Shown here: positions 52,808-62,504 of the stretch, piece by piece
Layout of the letters: every line of letters starts with the position of its first letter
Numbering within the stretch: position 1 is the first letter of the stretch
DNA from: Bradyrhizobium lablabi
GTDB taxonomy: Bacteria; Pseudomonadota; Alphaproteobacteria; Rhizobiales; Xanthobacteraceae
NCBI RefSeq assembly: GCF_900141755.1
Contig: NZ_LT670844.1
Span: forward strand, 6,234,501 to 6,298,500
Length of the DNA: 64,000 nucleotides
Reading direction: 5' to 3'
Notes under the pieces: generated by a model
The model's input: only the letters and a program-made list of their open reading frames with translations
Database searches by the model: none
What the model was told of the DNA's origin: nothing
Program-made: the position numbers and the translations under genes

Positions 52808-53962
52808 CTATTCCGCCGCCACGCTCGCAACCATGTTAGCTTCCCGGGTCGTCACGACCACCTTGATGGCGTCCTCGACCCGCTCGCGGGCGTATCGCAG
52901 CGCGGTGGGCAGGTCGGCAAGCGCAAAGGTATGAGTGTGGATATTGGTCGCGTCGAATCTCTTTTCCGCCATTAGCGCCATCGCACGGCGGGTGGCGCTG
53001 CGGCCCTCGCCTCGAATGCCGTAAACATAGATATTGTTCTTCACGAGATGGGCGATATCTGTCATCACCTTGTCGTGGGGGAATGCCGCCAGGCAGATTT
53101 TTCCACCACGGTTGGTCATGTGAATGGCCTGATCGATGGTGGCCTCGGTGCCGGCGCACTCGACCACATAATCCGCTCCAATGCCGCCGGTGAGCTCTTT
53201 GACGACATCGACCGCGTTCTCCTCGGCGATGTTGATGACGCGATCGGCGCCCAACCCTTTGCCGATCGCAAGGCGCTTGTCGCGGGTTCCCGTGAGAATG
53301 ACCGGGCTTGCGCCGAGTGCCTTTGCAACGGCGACAGCGAGCAGCCCAATAGGGCCGGGGCCGATCACCACAACGCTTTCACCGGCCACCAGTCCGCCCA
53401 GTTCGGTCAAGCCGTACATGGAAGTCCCCGCGGTGACGACCAGCGTTGCTTCAGCATCGCCCATCGTGTCGGGCACCCGCGCCAGCGTGTTGATATGATT
53501 GACCGCGTATTCGGCAAAACCGCCGTCGGTGGTGAAACCGTTGGCGCGGTGGCCTTTGTCCGGCCTGCCATAGTTGATACAGGAGGTGTACATCCCCTGA
53601 CGGCACCGCTTGCACTGGCCGCAACCGGCATGGATTTCCACGCTGATGCGTTCGCCGATCTCGAACTCGTCGACATCGGGTCCGAGTGCGGCGATGGTGC
53701 CCATATATTCATGGCCGGGCGTAAAGTTCTTGTTGAAGGGCAGGCCGCCCCCGATGCTCGCCGGCGCACCGCCGTGAATGACCTGAAGGTCGGTCGCACA
53801 GATCGCGACCGCGTCGATGCGGACCAGGACTTCTGCGCGCCCGGGAACGGGCGTGGGCTTGTCGCGCAGAAAAAGTTCGTCCGGGCCGCCGAGAACCCAG
53901 GCCTTCATCTGTTCGGGGACAGGAAATTGGAGCGATGTTTTGACGCCGTTGGAGCCGTACAT
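52808..53962 (-). CDS. Zinc-dependent alcohol dehydrogenase-like protein (MDR family)
   Basis: The 384-residue enzyme has a catalytic-zinc cysteine in AICATDLQ near residue 54, TPGHEYMGTI near residue 81, four structural-zinc cysteines in GCGQCKRCRQGMYTSC near residue 113 and a Rossmann VVIGPGPIGLLAVAVAKALGA near residue 197. It oxidises or reduces an alcohol-aldehyde pair with NAD(P). The operon partner is probably the dehydrogenase upstream on the same strand. Substrate unknown. Confidence 0.88.
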   Translation of the reverse strand: MYGSNGVKTSLQFPVPEQMKAWVLGGPDELFLRDKPTPVPGRAEVLVRIDAVAICATDLQVIHGGAPASIGGGLPFNKNFTPGHEYMGTIAALGPDVDEFEIGERISVEIHAGCGQCKRCRQGMYTSCINYGRPDKGHRANGFTTDGGFAEYAVNHINTLARVPDTMGDAEATLVVTAGTSMYGLTELGGLVAGESVVVIGPGPIGLLAVAVAKALGASPVILTGTRDKRLAIGKGLGADRVINIAEENAVDVVKELTGGIGADYVVECAGTEATIDQAIHMTNRGGKICLAAFPHDKVMTDIAHLVKNNIYVYGIRGEGRSATRRAMALMAEKRFDATNIHTHTFALADLPTALRYARERVEDAIKVVVTTREANMVASVAAE

Positions 53963-54037
53963 TGAACCTATCCTTGTGCAGCCGGGAGCTTAACCGAAAT
54001 TTCTGAACCGCGAAATTCATTTATCGGCCCAAGCACC

Positions 54038-54949
54038 TCAATCGACTTTTGACTCTGACAATTTATAAATTTCGAGCGCGTCGGCATCGGCACCGCGCGC
54101 CGCTTTGGCCAGCCTGAACAATTGCACGGCCAGCGCCGACATCGGCACCGGGCTCGATGTGTTGCGGGCGACATCGATCACCGTATCCAGATCCTTCAGC
54201 ATGGTTGCGATGTGGCCGAGCGGCGGCGAATGAATGCCCTGCACCATGCGCGGCACGAACAATTGCAACGGTATAGAATCGGCAAAACCGCCGGCGAGCG
54301 CCTCCGGCAGCCGCTTTGCGTCGATCCCGGCGTTGACGGCAAGCCGTGTCGCCTCGGCAAGCACGGCCATGGCGCAGCCGACAATGACCTGGTTGCAGAG
54401 TTTCGCGGTCTGGCCCGCGCCGGTCGGGCCCATATGGGTGAGCCGTCGCGCCATCGCCAGAACATAGGGCCGCACCCTTTCGATATCGGCGGCTTCGCCA
54501 CCGGCCATCACCGCGAGCGTGCCTTGCTCGGCGCCCGGCGTTCCGCCGGAGACCGGCGCATCGATCCATCCCATGCCGTTCGCCGCCTTCAGCCGCGCCG
54601 CGATCGCGCGTGCCGCGTCCGGGTGGATCGACGAGAAGTCGACGACGAGTTTTCCGGAGCCGGCCGCGGTCGCCAGGCCGTCGGGGCCGAACGCGACCTC
54701 TTCCACGGCAGCGGCATCGGTCAGGCACATGAAGATGATGCTGGCACTATCGGCCACATCGCGCGGATGGGCCTTGAGCTTCGCGCCCGCTTCCACCAGC
54801 GCGGCGGCTTTGCCCGGGGACCGGTTCCAGATGGAGACGTCGTAGCCGGCGCTCACCAGGCGCTGCGTCATCGGAAGTCCCATCATTCCGAGCCCGAGAT
54901 AGCCGAGTTTTTCCCGGCCTTGTCCGTTCACCCCGTCAACCGCTGCCAT
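54038..54949 (-). CDS. 3-hydroxyisobutyrate dehydrogenase-type NAD(P) oxidoreductase
   Basis: The 303-residue enzyme has a cofactor motif, LGYLGLGMMGLPMTQRL, near residue 16, substrate block DAPVSGGTPGAEQGTLAVMAGG near residue 136 and lysine in GAGQTAKLCNQVIVG near residue 186. It is the third family member. Its stop lies 75 bases before the zinc dehydrogenase start on the same strand; a weak CGATAAAT element (minus strand, 54016-54035) lies between them. Confidence 0.88.
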   Translation of the reverse strand: MAAVDGVNGQGREKLGYLGLGMMGLPMTQRLVSAGYDVSIWNRSPGKAAALVEAGAKLKAHPRDVADSASIIFMCLTDAAAVEEVAFGPDGLATAAGSGKLVVDFSSIHPDAARAIAARLKAANGMGWIDAPVSGGTPGAEQGTLAVMAGGEAADIERVRPYVLAMARRLTHMGPTGAGQTAKLCNQVIVGCAMAVLAEATRLAVNAGIDAKRLPEALAGGFADSIPLQLFVPRMVQGIHSPPLGHIATMLKDLDTVIDVARNTSSPVPMSALAVQLFRLAKAARGADADALEIYKLSESKVD

Positions 54950-55128
54950 GTCACTGCTCCAAGCTTCGCCGCCGGTAAAACCCTGTCCGACACACGCCCC
55001 TTAGCACATATCCCGGTCTTGCCGGGCCTTGGCAAGCTCCGGTGGCTTGCCTGATTGTTTGAACCATGAAAGGTTTAGCGCAAGTGGTTTTACGCTGACG
55101 CCTTTGGCGTCGAAAAATTGGAGCGGGG

Positions 55129-56115
55129 ATGATGCGGATACCTTCGAAGTGGATTTTGGCCGCCGGGGCCATGGCCGCCATATTTGCGGGCGCGAGTTCA
55201 TCTTACGCGCAACAGACGATCCGGGTCGGCTGGACCATTCCGGCCGAGGAATCGAAATACTGGATGATGCGCAGGCCTAGCGAATTTCCCGACATCGGCA
55301 AGACCTACAATATCGAATGGACGCAATTCCAGGGCACCGCGCCGATGACGCAGGCGCTGGCCGCCGGCGCGCTCGACTGCGCGACGCAGGCGCCATTGTC
55401 GCTCGCGAACGGTGTGGTCGGCGGCAATCTGAAAGCCTATATTGTGGCCCAGCATGTTTACGAAAAGCCCGGCGGGTTCTCGGTCTATTGGGCGGTCATG
55501 GATGACTCGCCGATCAAGACGATCGCCGACCTCAAGGGCAAGACCGTCGGCATCTCCGTGATCGGCGGCGGGACCCAGGGGCCGTTCAACATCCTGTTGA
55601 AGCAGAGCGGGGTCGACCCAGCCAAAGACATCAAGCTCGTCGAAGTCGGCTTCGCGGTTTCCGAAGATGCGCTGCGCCAGGGTCGCGTTGATGCCGTCAA
55701 CATGAACCAGCCCTTCGCGGCGCGGGCCGAAGCCAAGGGCGGCACCCGCAAACTCTTTTCACTTTCCCAGGCCATGCTGAACATCGTCCACATCCTGGAA
55801 GCCTGCCGCGCCGACTTTGTCGACAAGAATCCGGAGCTGGTAAAGGCTTACGTGCGCGATATCACTTCCGGCATGAAGAAGGCGCTGGCCAATCGCGAAG
55901 AGACGCTCAAGGTTGTCAACGAAGTGCTGAAGGCGCCGATCCCGGTGCTCGATACCTATCTGCTCAAGGACAATGATTTCGGCCGCGATCCCGGTGCTGC
56001 GCCGAATTTTCCGGCGATTCAGAAAATGCTCGACATCTATGCCGAGACGGGAATGTTGCCCAAGCTGGATGTCGCGCAGTTCAAGCACCCGACTATCGTT
56101 GCGCCGCTGCAGTAA
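55129..56115 (+). CDS. NitT/TauT-type ABC transporter substrate-binding protein, orphan
   Basis: The 328-residue periplasmic protein has a Sec signal peptide ending near S-Y-A-Q at residue 25 and a nitrate/sulfonate-binding fold: [16 protein letters not shown] near residue 28, [22 protein letters not shown] near residue 75 and [14 protein letters not shown] near residue 142. No ATPase or permease gene is adjacent; the ones at 60856-63268 lack a binding protein and may be its partners. A dehydratase gene follows after 64 bases. Confidence 0.85.
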   Translation: MMRIPSKWILAAGAMAAIFAGASSSYAQQTIRVGWTIPAEESKYWMMRRPSEFPDIGKTYNIEWTQFQGTAPMTQALAAGALDCATQAPLSLANGVVGGNLKAYIVAQHVYEKPGGFSVYWAVMDDSPIKTIADLKGKTVGISVIGGGTQGPFNILLKQSGVDPAKDIKLVEVGFAVSEDALRQGRVDAVNMNQPFAARAEAKGGTRKLFSLSQAMLNIVHILEACRADFVDKNPELVKAYVRDITSGMKKALANREETLKVVNEVLKAPIPVLDTYLLKDNDFGRDPGAAPNFPAIQKMLDIYAETGMLPKLDVAQFKHPTIVAPLQ

Positions 56116-56138
56116 GGCGGGGTTAGTCGACGAGTCGT

Positions 56139-56154
56139 CCCGGCGTTCGCCGGG
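56139..56154. repeat. GC-rich palindrome before ilvD
   Basis: CCCGGCG (56139-56145) and CGCCGGG (56148-56154) pair perfectly around TT. It is like the dispersed palindromes common between genes in Bradyrhizobium-type genomes. It has no T run. Confidence 0.55.
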
Positions 56155-56179
56155 GCGGGCTGGAGAGAGATTTGCATCC

Positions 56180-57874
56180 ATGAAGAAGTGGCGATCCCGG
56201 GTGACGACCGACGGCCTCGATCGGGCGCCCCACCGCGCCTTCATGCGGGCGATGGGGCTCGACGACGAGGCATTGGCAAAACCGATGGTCGGCGTTGTCA
56301 GCATGAAGGGCGAGCAGACGCCCTGCAACATGACCCACGATTTTCAGGTCGAAGCAGCGAAAACCGGGATCGCGGAGGCCGGTGGCACGCCGCGCGAATT
56401 TTCGACCATTTCGGTCTCCGACGGCATCAGCATGAACCATGAGGGCATGAAGTTCTCGTTGCTCTCGCGCGAGCTGATTGCCGATTCGATCGAGGCCGTG
56501 GTTCATGGCCTGGCTTACGACGCGCTGATCGGTTTCGGCGGCTGCGACAAGACGCTGCCCGGCGTCATGATGGGCATGATCCGCTGCAACGTGCCGTCGA
56601 TTTTCATCTATGGCGGCAGTGCGCTGCCCGGCCGCTTCGAGGGAAAAGCCCTCACCGTGCTGGATTCCTATGAGGCCGTCGGCGGCTTCATGACCGGCGA
56701 AATCGACGAGGCGACGCTCGAAGGCATCGAGCGGAACTGCCTGCCGACGATCGGCGCCTGCGCGGGCCAATTCACCGCCAACACCATGGGCATGGTGTCC
56801 GAAGCGATGGGGCTGACGATGCCCAATGTGTCGATGATCCCCGGCGTCTATGCCGAGCGCGCCCGCGTGGCTCGCCAGGCGGGGCGGTTGGTGATGCAGA
56901 TGCTGCAGCGAGGCGGACCGCTGCCGCGCGAGATCGTGACGCCAAAAGCGCTGGAAAACGGTGCGGCGATCGTCGCCGCCACCGGCGGCTCGACCAACGC
57001 TGCGCTGCATCTGCCGGCACTTGCCAATGAAGCCGGCATTTCCTTCACCATCGACGACGTCGGCAAGGTTTTTGCGCGCACGCCCTTGATCGGCAATTTG
57101 CGGCCGGGCGGAAAGTACACGGCGAAAGACGTTTACGACATCGGCGGCACCGCCGTCGTGATCCGCGCGCTGGTCGAGAGCGGCCACATCGACGGCGGTT
57201 GCCTGACGATTACGGGCAGGACGATTGCGGAAGAGTACGGCAGCGCGAATGCGCCCGATGGCGAGATCATTTTCTCCACCAAGACGCCGATGATGCCGGA
57301 CGGAGGCGTCGCGGTTTTGAAGGGCAATCTTTGTCCCGATGGCGCCGTGATCAAAGTCGCGGGCCTCAAGAAGCTGGTGTTTGAAGGCACCGCGCGAGTG
57401 TTCGAGGACGAAGAAGAATGCGTCGATGCCGTACGCAATCGCAAATACTCAGCCGGTGATGTTCTCGTCATCCGCAATGAAGGCCCGGTCGGCGGCCCCG
57501 GCATGCGTGAGATGCTGGGTGTCACCGCGCTGATCTACGGCCAGGGCATGGGCGAGAAAGTCGCGCTGATCACCGACGGGCGTTTTTCCGGCGCGACGCG
57601 TGGCATGTGCATCGGCTATGTCTCGCCGGAATCCTTCATCGGCGGCCCGCTGGCGCTGGTGCACGACGGCGATCGCATCCGGATCGACGCCGCGGAGCGC
57701 CGCATGGATCTTCTGATTGACGACAAGGAATTCGCGCAGCGCAGGCAAGCCTGGAAGCCGCGCCCGCCGCGGCATCGCGCCGGCGCGCTCGCCAAATACG
57801 CGCGCCTGGTCGGCCAAGCCCCTGGCGGCGCCGTCACGCATGACGGCGCCGCGGACTGGCCGTGGTTCGATTAG
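56180..57874 (+). CDS. ilvD: Dihydroxy-acid dehydratase (IlvD/Edd family)
   Basis: The 564-residue protein has the family cysteines in GEQTPCNM near residue 51, GGCDKTLPG near residue 119 and [13 protein letters not shown] near residue 192, which ligate the iron-sulfur cluster, plus [21 protein letters not shown] near residue 467. The length is in the range of the shorter bacterial IlvD type; such proteins also include sugar-acid dehydratases. GGAGAGAG precedes ATG 56180. The gene follows the orphan binding protein gene, so a hydroxy-acid catabolic role is possible. Confidence 0.87.
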   Translation: MKKWRSRVTTDGLDRAPHRAFMRAMGLDDEALAKPMVGVVSMKGEQTPCNMTHDFQVEAAKTGIAEAGGTPREFSTISVSDGISMNHEGMKFSLLSRELIADSIEAVVHGLAYDALIGFGGCDKTLPGVMMGMIRCNVPSIFIYGGSALPGRFEGKALTVLDSYEAVGGFMTGEIDEATLEGIERNCLPTIGACAGQFTANTMGMVSEAMGLTMPNVSMIPGVYAERARVARQAGRLVMQMLQRGGPLPREIVTPKALENGAAIVAATGGSTNAALHLPALANEAGISFTIDDVGKVFARTPLIGNLRPGGKYTAKDVYDIGGTAVVIRALVESGHIDGGCLTITGRTIAEEYGSANAPDGEIIFSTKTPMMPDGGVAVLKGNLCPDGAVIKVAGLKKLVFEGTARVFEDEEECVDAVRNRKYSAGDVLVIRNEGPVGGPGMREMLGVTALIYGQGMGEKVALITDGRFSGATRGMCIGYVSPESFIGGPLALVHDGDRIRIDAAERRMDLLIDDKEFAQRRQAWKPRPPRHRAGALAKYARLVGQAPGGAVTHDGAADWPWFD

Positions 57875-57891
57875 CATGTCTTCTGATGGCC

Positions 57892-59172
57892 TCAGGTTAC
57901 TTCGAGCTTCCGGTTATAGCGCGGATCGCGCCACACCTCTGCCTTGATGCAGTCGGCGAGTATTTCGGCGGCATCCCAAACATCTTCGAAACGAACATAG
58001 AGCGGCGCGAAGCCAAACCGCATCAGGTCAGGCGCCCGGAAATCGCCGATCACGCCGCGCTCGATCATCGCCTGGACCACCGCAAAACCCTTGTCGAATT
58101 CTATCCCGACCTGGCTGCCGCGTAGCGATGTCTCGCGCGGCGTCACGATATCCAGGCCCGGCAACAGTGCGCTGACGCGGCTCATGAAAAGTTCGGTAAG
58201 AGCGAGGCTCTTCTGTCTCAGGGCCGTCACCTCGACGCGCCCCATGGCGTCGAGAGCCGCTTCCACGGCGCGCATCGAAATGATCGGCTGCGTTCCGCAT
58301 AGAAACCGCTTGATGCCGCTGTCGGGCCGAAAGTCGCGATCAAAGGCAAAGGGGGCGGCATGACCCCACCAGCCCGATAATGGATGTTGAGCAGTGCCCT
58401 GATGGGCCTTTGCGACGGAAATGAATGCCGGAGCTCCCGGCCCACTGTTGAGATATTTGTAGGTGCAGCCGACTGCGAAGTCGACGGCATGACGGTCGAA
58501 GTCGATTTCCACCACGCCGACGGAATGACAGAGGTCCCACACCACCAGCGCGCCGGCGTCGTGCAGGCGTTTGGTGATGGCGGCCATGTCGAGCAGCTCG
58601 CCGGTGCGGTAATTGACATGCGAGAGCACCGCGACCGCGACGTTCCGATCGATCAAGGCTTCGATCGATGGGCCGTCGCTGCCGATCAATCGCCGCTGCA
58701 TCGGACGGCCCGCGGACTTCATGGCACCTTCGATGATGTAGAGGTCCGTCGGGAACGACTCGTCCTCGGCGATGACCACGTCGCGATCGGGTCGCAATCC
58801 GATGGCGGCGTGGATCGCCTTGTAGAGATTGATCGACGTGGTGTCGCATACCAGCGTTTGACCTGGCGCCGCGCCAATCAGCGCTCCGACGCGGTCGCCG
58901 AGCCGGGCCGGCATGTCGAACCATCCCGCGCTATTCCAGCTCCTGATGAGATCCTGGCCCCACTCTTTTTCGATCGTATGGTTCAGGATGCTTGCCGCGG
59001 CTCGCGGCATCGGACCGAGCGAATTGCCATCGAGATAGATCACGCCCTCGGGAATGACAAAACGGTCGCGGAAGGCGCGGAGCGGATCGACCAAATCGCG
59101 CGCGACGCACGCCTCGCGAGAAGTCATCTCGCCAGAAGTCATCTCGCCAGAAGTCATGGAGGCTGACGACAT
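57892..59172 (-). CDS. kynU: Kynureninase
   Basis: The 426-residue PLP enzyme cleaves kynurenine to anthranilate and alanine. Landmarks are YLDGNSLGPMP near residue 45, VVWDLCHSVGVVEIDF near residue 215 and CTYKYLNSGPG near residue 243, whose lysine should bind PLP. The preferred start at 59172 begins MSSASMTSGEMTSGE, where a 15-base unit is repeated. It is divergent from kynA. Together with kynA and kynB it forms the anthranilate branch of tryptophan degradation. Confidence 0.92.
   Translation of the reverse strand: MSSASMTSGEMTSGEMTSREACVARDLVDPLRAFRDRFVIPEGVIYLDGNSLGPMPRAAASILNHTIEKEWGQDLIRSWNSAGWFDMPARLGDRVGALIGAAPGQTLVCDTTSINLYKAIHAAIGLRPDRDVVIAEDESFPTDLYIIEGAMKSAGRPMQRRLIGSDGPSIEALIDRNVAVAVLSHVNYRTGELLDMAAITKRLHDAGALVVWDLCHSVGVVEIDFDRHAVDFAVGCTYKYLNSGPGAPAFISVAKAHQGTAQHPLSGWWGHAAPFAFDRDFRPDSGIKRFLCGTQPIISMRAVEAALDAMGRVEVTALRQKSLALTELFMSRVSALLPGLDIVTPRETSLRGSQVGIEFDKGFAVVQAMIERGVIGDFRAPDLMRFGFAPLYVRFEDVWDAAEILADCIKAEVWRDPRYNRKLEVT
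59119..59157 (-). repeat. 15-base tandem repeat at kynU 5' end
   Basis: The unit AGAAGTCATCTCGCC occurs at 59119-59133 and 59134-59148, and nine bases of a third copy follow. On the coding strand it gives repeated M-T-S-G-E, with an ATG in each copy, so several starts are possible. Confidence 0.85.
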
Positions 59173-59229
59173 CAACAGAGCCTTGCGATCAAGAACCACG
59201 GAATGCCGGAAGCATAACGGAAATCCGGA

Positions 59230-59264
59230 TTGACAGCAAAACACTATCATTTTAAGTTTAAAAT
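59230..59264. promoter_or_regulatory. Palindrome and possible promoter between kynU and kynA
   Basis: ATTTTAA (59249-59255) and TTAAAAT (59258-59264) are perfect arms around GT, in an AT-rich patch of a GC-rich region. A TTGACA (59230-59235) lies upstream in the kynA direction. The palindrome could be the site of a regulator of kyn genes; no regulator gene is adjacent. Confidence 0.5.
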
Positions 59265-59333
59265 ATCGTCCGTGGCGTGCTGGATAAGGCATGCTGCGAA
59301 AGCATCATCGACTCGTCAAAGGGCGTGAACGCG

Positions 59334-60131
59334 ATGAGTCAGCGCAAGGACATATCCTATTCAGGCTATCTCCAGCTCGACAAGATTTTGCAGGCACAGC
59401 AGCCGCTTTCCACCGCCCATGACGAGATGCTGTTCGTTATCCAGCACCAGACGTCGGAGCTCTGGATGAAGCTCGCGATCCACGAACTGACCGCCACCTG
59501 CCGGTTGATCGCCGCGGACGACCTGCAACCGGCCTTCAAGACGTTGGCGCGGGTATCGCGCATCCTCGAGCAGCTCAATTCAGCCTGGGATGTGCTTCGC
59601 ACGATGACGCCAAGCGAATATACGGAATTTCGCGGTTTGCTTGGGCAATCGTCCGGCTTCCAGTCCTGGCAGTACCGGGTAATCGAGTTTCTTGTCGGCA
59701 ACAAGAATGCGGCGATGATCCATGCGCACCAGGACGACAAAGCCGTTGTCGAACGTCTCGAAGCGGTGCGCCTTGCACCGAGTATCTACGATCTCACCAT
59801 CCAGCTTTTGCACCGCCGCGGCCTCGGCATCGACAAGGCCACACTCGAACGCGATATTTCGGTACCGCACTTGCCAAACGACAGCGTTCTGAACGCCTGG
59901 TCATCGGTCTATCGGGACCCGACTCGTTACTGGGAATTGTATGAGCTTGCCGAGAAGCTCGTGGATTTCGAGGATTATTTCCGCCGCTGGCGTTTCAACC
60001 ACGTCACGACAGTGGAGCGGATCATCGGATTCAAGCGGGGCACCGGCGGCTCTTCCGGTGTTTCTTATTTGCGGAAGATGCTGGACGTCGTGTTGTTCCC
60101 CGAGTTGTGGCAGGTCAGGACACAATTGTGA
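59334..60131 (+). CDS. kynA: Tryptophan 2,3-dioxygenase
   Basis: The 265-residue heme enzyme opens the indole ring of tryptophan to N-formylkynurenine. Visible family blocks are [24 protein letters not shown] near residue 39, [20 protein letters not shown] near residue 102 and the C-terminal [13 protein letters not shown]. The ATG at 59334 fits the family; an in-frame ATG at 59277 adds 19 residues. GTGA at 60128 couples it to kynB. Confidence 0.93.
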   Translation: MSQRKDISYSGYLQLDKILQAQQPLSTAHDEMLFVIQHQTSELWMKLAIHELTATCRLIAADDLQPAFKTLARVSRILEQLNSAWDVLRTMTPSEYTEFRGLLGQSSGFQSWQYRVIEFLVGNKNAAMIHAHQDDKAVVERLEAVRLAPSIYDLTIQLLHRRGLGIDKATLERDISVPHLPNDSVLNAWSSVYRDPTRYWELYELAEKLVDFEDYFRRWRFNHVTTVERIIGFKRGTGGSSGVSYLRKMLDVVLFPELWQVRTQL

Positions 60132-60763
60132 AAGCCCTGATCGACATATCGCCTGCGCTGCGGGTCGGCATGGGGGTGTTTCCCGGCGATGCCGAGTTTG
60201 CGGTGAGCCAGACATTTGCGATCGGGCCCGACTGTCCCGTCAACGTCGCCAGCATCGCGATGTCGACGCATTGCGGCGCGCACGCCGATGCGCCGCTGCA
60301 CTACGATCCCGCCGGCGCCAGCATCGACATGCTCGATCTCGACGATTTCATCGGCCCCGCCCGGGTCATTGACGCGCGCGGAAGTGGCCCGCTCTGCGGC
60401 TTTGAGGAGATCGCGGCCGCGCTCGACGGCGCGCCGCCGCGGCTGCTTTTCAAATTGATGGACCGGGGCGATGAATTGGCCTGGCCGACCGGTTTCCGCG
60501 CGCTGGCGCCGGAGACCGTGGAGCGCCTCGCCCTTCGCGGGACGCGGCTGATCGGCGTGGACGTCCCCTCCGTCGACCCGGAGACCTCGAAGAGCCTGCC
60601 GTCGCATATGGTCTGCAAGAAGTACGATCTTCGCATTGTCGAGAATCTCGTGCTGGCCGATGTAGAACCCGGCGATTACGAGTTGATTGCGTTGCCGTTG
60701 AAACTCAGGGGTCTCGACGCAGCGCCGCTGCGCGCGGTGCTCAGGCGATCCGGTCCCGTTTGA
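60128..60763 (+). CDS. kynB: Kynurenine formamidase (KynB/cyclase family)
   Basis: The 211-residue metal-dependent hydrolase has the family metal motif [14 protein letters not shown] near residue 50 and GVDVPSVDP near residue 148. It converts N-formylkynurenine to kynurenine and formate. The GTG at 60128 overlaps the kynA stop and has AGGA upstream. Confidence 0.92.
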   Translation: MKALIDISPALRVGMGVFPGDAEFAVSQTFAIGPDCPVNVASIAMSTHCGAHADAPLHYDPAGASIDMLDLDDFIGPARVIDARGSGPLCGFEEIAAALDGAPPRLLFKLMDRGDELAWPTGFRALAPETVERLALRGTRLIGVDVPSVDPETSKSLPSHMVCKKYDLRIVENLVLADVEPGDYELIALPLKLRGLDAAPLRAVLRRSGPV

Positions 60764-60855
60764 GATGGAGATGCCAAATCGAAATCGCCAACGCTTGCAG
60801 ATTTCCGCTATGCTTGGCCTGTTAATCGGAAAATCCCTGAGAGCCTGAAGGAACT

Positions 60856-61722
60856 ATGCCGGGAAGCAAAGCGGGAATGAAGGTATTGCCATCGCGACCG
60901 GATGCTCGGCTTGAATCGGCGCCTGTGCGCGGGACGGCGGCCGCCATGATCGAGATCGATCGCGTCTCACAGGTTTTTCGTACCTCCGGCCGTCAGGACC
61001 ATCTGGCGTTGTCGGAGATCTCGCTGACCGTCGAGGACGGCGCCTTCGTCTCCATCCTCGGCCCCTCGGGCTGCGGAAAATCGACGCTGCTCTATATCGT
61101 CGGCGGCTTTGTCAGTCCGACCCTGGGCTCAGCCAGGATGAGGGGCAAGGCGATTACCGGGCCCGGACCCGATCGCGGGCCGGTGTTTCAGGAGTTCGCG
61201 CTGTTTCCTTGGAAAAGCGTGCTCGGCAACGTGATGTATGGGCCGCGCCAGCAGGGCGTGAAGCCGGCGGAAGCCGAGGCGCAGAGCCGCGCGCTGATCG
61301 AGATGGTCGGTCTGAAGGGTTTTGAGCATTTTTACCCGAAGGAGTTGTCCGGCGGCATGAAGCAGCGCGTCGCGCTGGCGCGCACGCTGGCCTATCACCC
61401 CGCCGTGCTGTTGATGGACGAGCCGTTCGGCGCGCTCGATGCGCACACCCGCACCCGGCTGCAGAACGATCTGCTCAACATCTGGGAGCGCGACCGCAAG
61501 ACGGTGCTGTTCGTCACCCATTCGGTCGAGGAGGCCGTCTTCCTGTCCGACAAGGTCGTGGTGATGACGCGTTCGCCCGGCCGCATCAAGGAGGTCGTCG
61601 ATATCGACCTGCCGCGCCCGCGCCGCCGCGCCGAGCTTCTGCTCGATCCCCACTACCAGAAATACGTCGTCGATATCGAGCGCATGATCGACGACACCGG
61701 CGAAGACGAGGTGCACCCATGA
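60856..61722 (+). CDS. NitT/TauT-type ABC transporter ATP-binding protein
   Basis: The 288-residue ATPase has GPSGCGKSTLLYIVGG near residue 73, ELSGGMKQRVALARTL near residue 163 and LLMDEPFGALDAHTRT near residue 191. ATG 60856 has AAGGA just upstream; the extra N-terminal 32 residues are unusual and could be trimmed to an ATG near MIEID. It is coupled to two permease genes but has no binding protein gene next to it. Confidence 0.9.
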   Translation: MPGSKAGMKVLPSRPDARLESAPVRGTAAAMIEIDRVSQVFRTSGRQDHLALSEISLTVEDGAFVSILGPSGCGKSTLLYIVGGFVSPTLGSARMRGKAITGPGPDRGPVFQEFALFPWKSVLGNVMYGPRQQGVKPAEAEAQSRALIEMVGLKGFEHFYPKELSGGMKQRVALARTLAYHPAVLLMDEPFGALDAHTRTRLQNDLLNIWERDRKTVLFVTHSVEEAVFLSDKVVVMTRSPGRIKEVVDIDLPRPRRRAELLLDPHYQKYVVDIERMIDDTGEDEVHP

Positions 61723-62504
61723 TCTCGGGCCGCGCTCTTCTCGCCCGCTCGGCGCCGTTGCTCGCCTGTCTCGGCCTGCTCGGCATCTGGCAGGTTGCGG
61801 CGCTGATCATCAACACCGATAGCTTTCCGACCGCGCTGGACGCGATCCGCGCGGTTCCTTCCATCCTCGGCGACAAGGAATCCCTGATTAACATCCTTGC
61901 CTCGCTGCGACGCATGGCCATCGGCTTCGGCGTGGCGGTTGTCGTGTCTATACCGCTGGGATTGATGATGGGCCGCAGCCGAGCCGTGGCGGCATTCTTC
62001 AATCCGCTGCTGATGGTGACCTATCCGGTGCCGAAGGCGGCGCTGATGCCGATCATCATGCTCTGGCTCGGCGTCGGCGACCTTGCGAAGATGCTGGTGA
62101 TCTTCCTCGGCGTCAGTCTGCCGGTGATTTATCACAGCTTTCAGGGCGCCAAAGCGGTTGAGGAAAAGATGCTGTGGTCGGGCGCCGCGATGGGGCTTTC
62201 GGCAATACAGCGCATGATCCGGATCGTGCTGCCGGCCGCGTTGCCGGAAATCCTCACGGGATGCCGTACTGGGCTCGTGCTCGCCCTGATCACCATGGTC
62301 ACGAGCGAAATGATCGCGCGGCAGTCCGGCGCCGGAAACATCCTGTTCAACGCGCTCGACATGGGACAGTACGATACGGTGTACGCGATGATCATCATCA
62401 TCGGCGCCATGGGTATCGGCCTCGACGCCGCGTTCGAAAACATGCGCGGCCGATTGGTAAAATGGTCCGAGCCGGGCTTCGACATTCCCCTGAGCTTTGC
62501 ATGA
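61719..62504 (+). CDS. NitT/TauT-type ABC transporter permease
   Basis: The 261-residue permease has about six helices and the coupling motif GAAMGLSAIQRMIRIVLPAALPEIL near residue 151. It overlaps the ATPase gene by four bases and the next permease by four bases, which suggests a heterodimeric channel. Confidence 0.9.
   Translation: MISGRALLARSAPLLACLGLLGIWQVAALIINTDSFPTALDAIRAVPSILGDKESLINILASLRRMAIGFGVAVVVSIPLGLMMGRSRAVAAFFNPLLMVTYPVPKAALMPIIMLWLGVGDLAKMLVIFLGVSLPVIYHSFQGAKAVEEKMLWSGAAMGLSAIQRMIRIVLPAALPEILTGCRTGLVLALITMVTSEMIARQSGAGNILFNALDMGQYDTVYAMIIIIGAMGIGLDAAFENMRGRLVKWSEPGFDIPLSFA

Noticed and set aside
54016..54035. Fifth copy of the recurrent promoter sequence near the zinc dehydrogenase
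   Set aside because: Only the CGATAAA core is shared and the flanks differ; it is listed in the neighbouring gene entry as weak.
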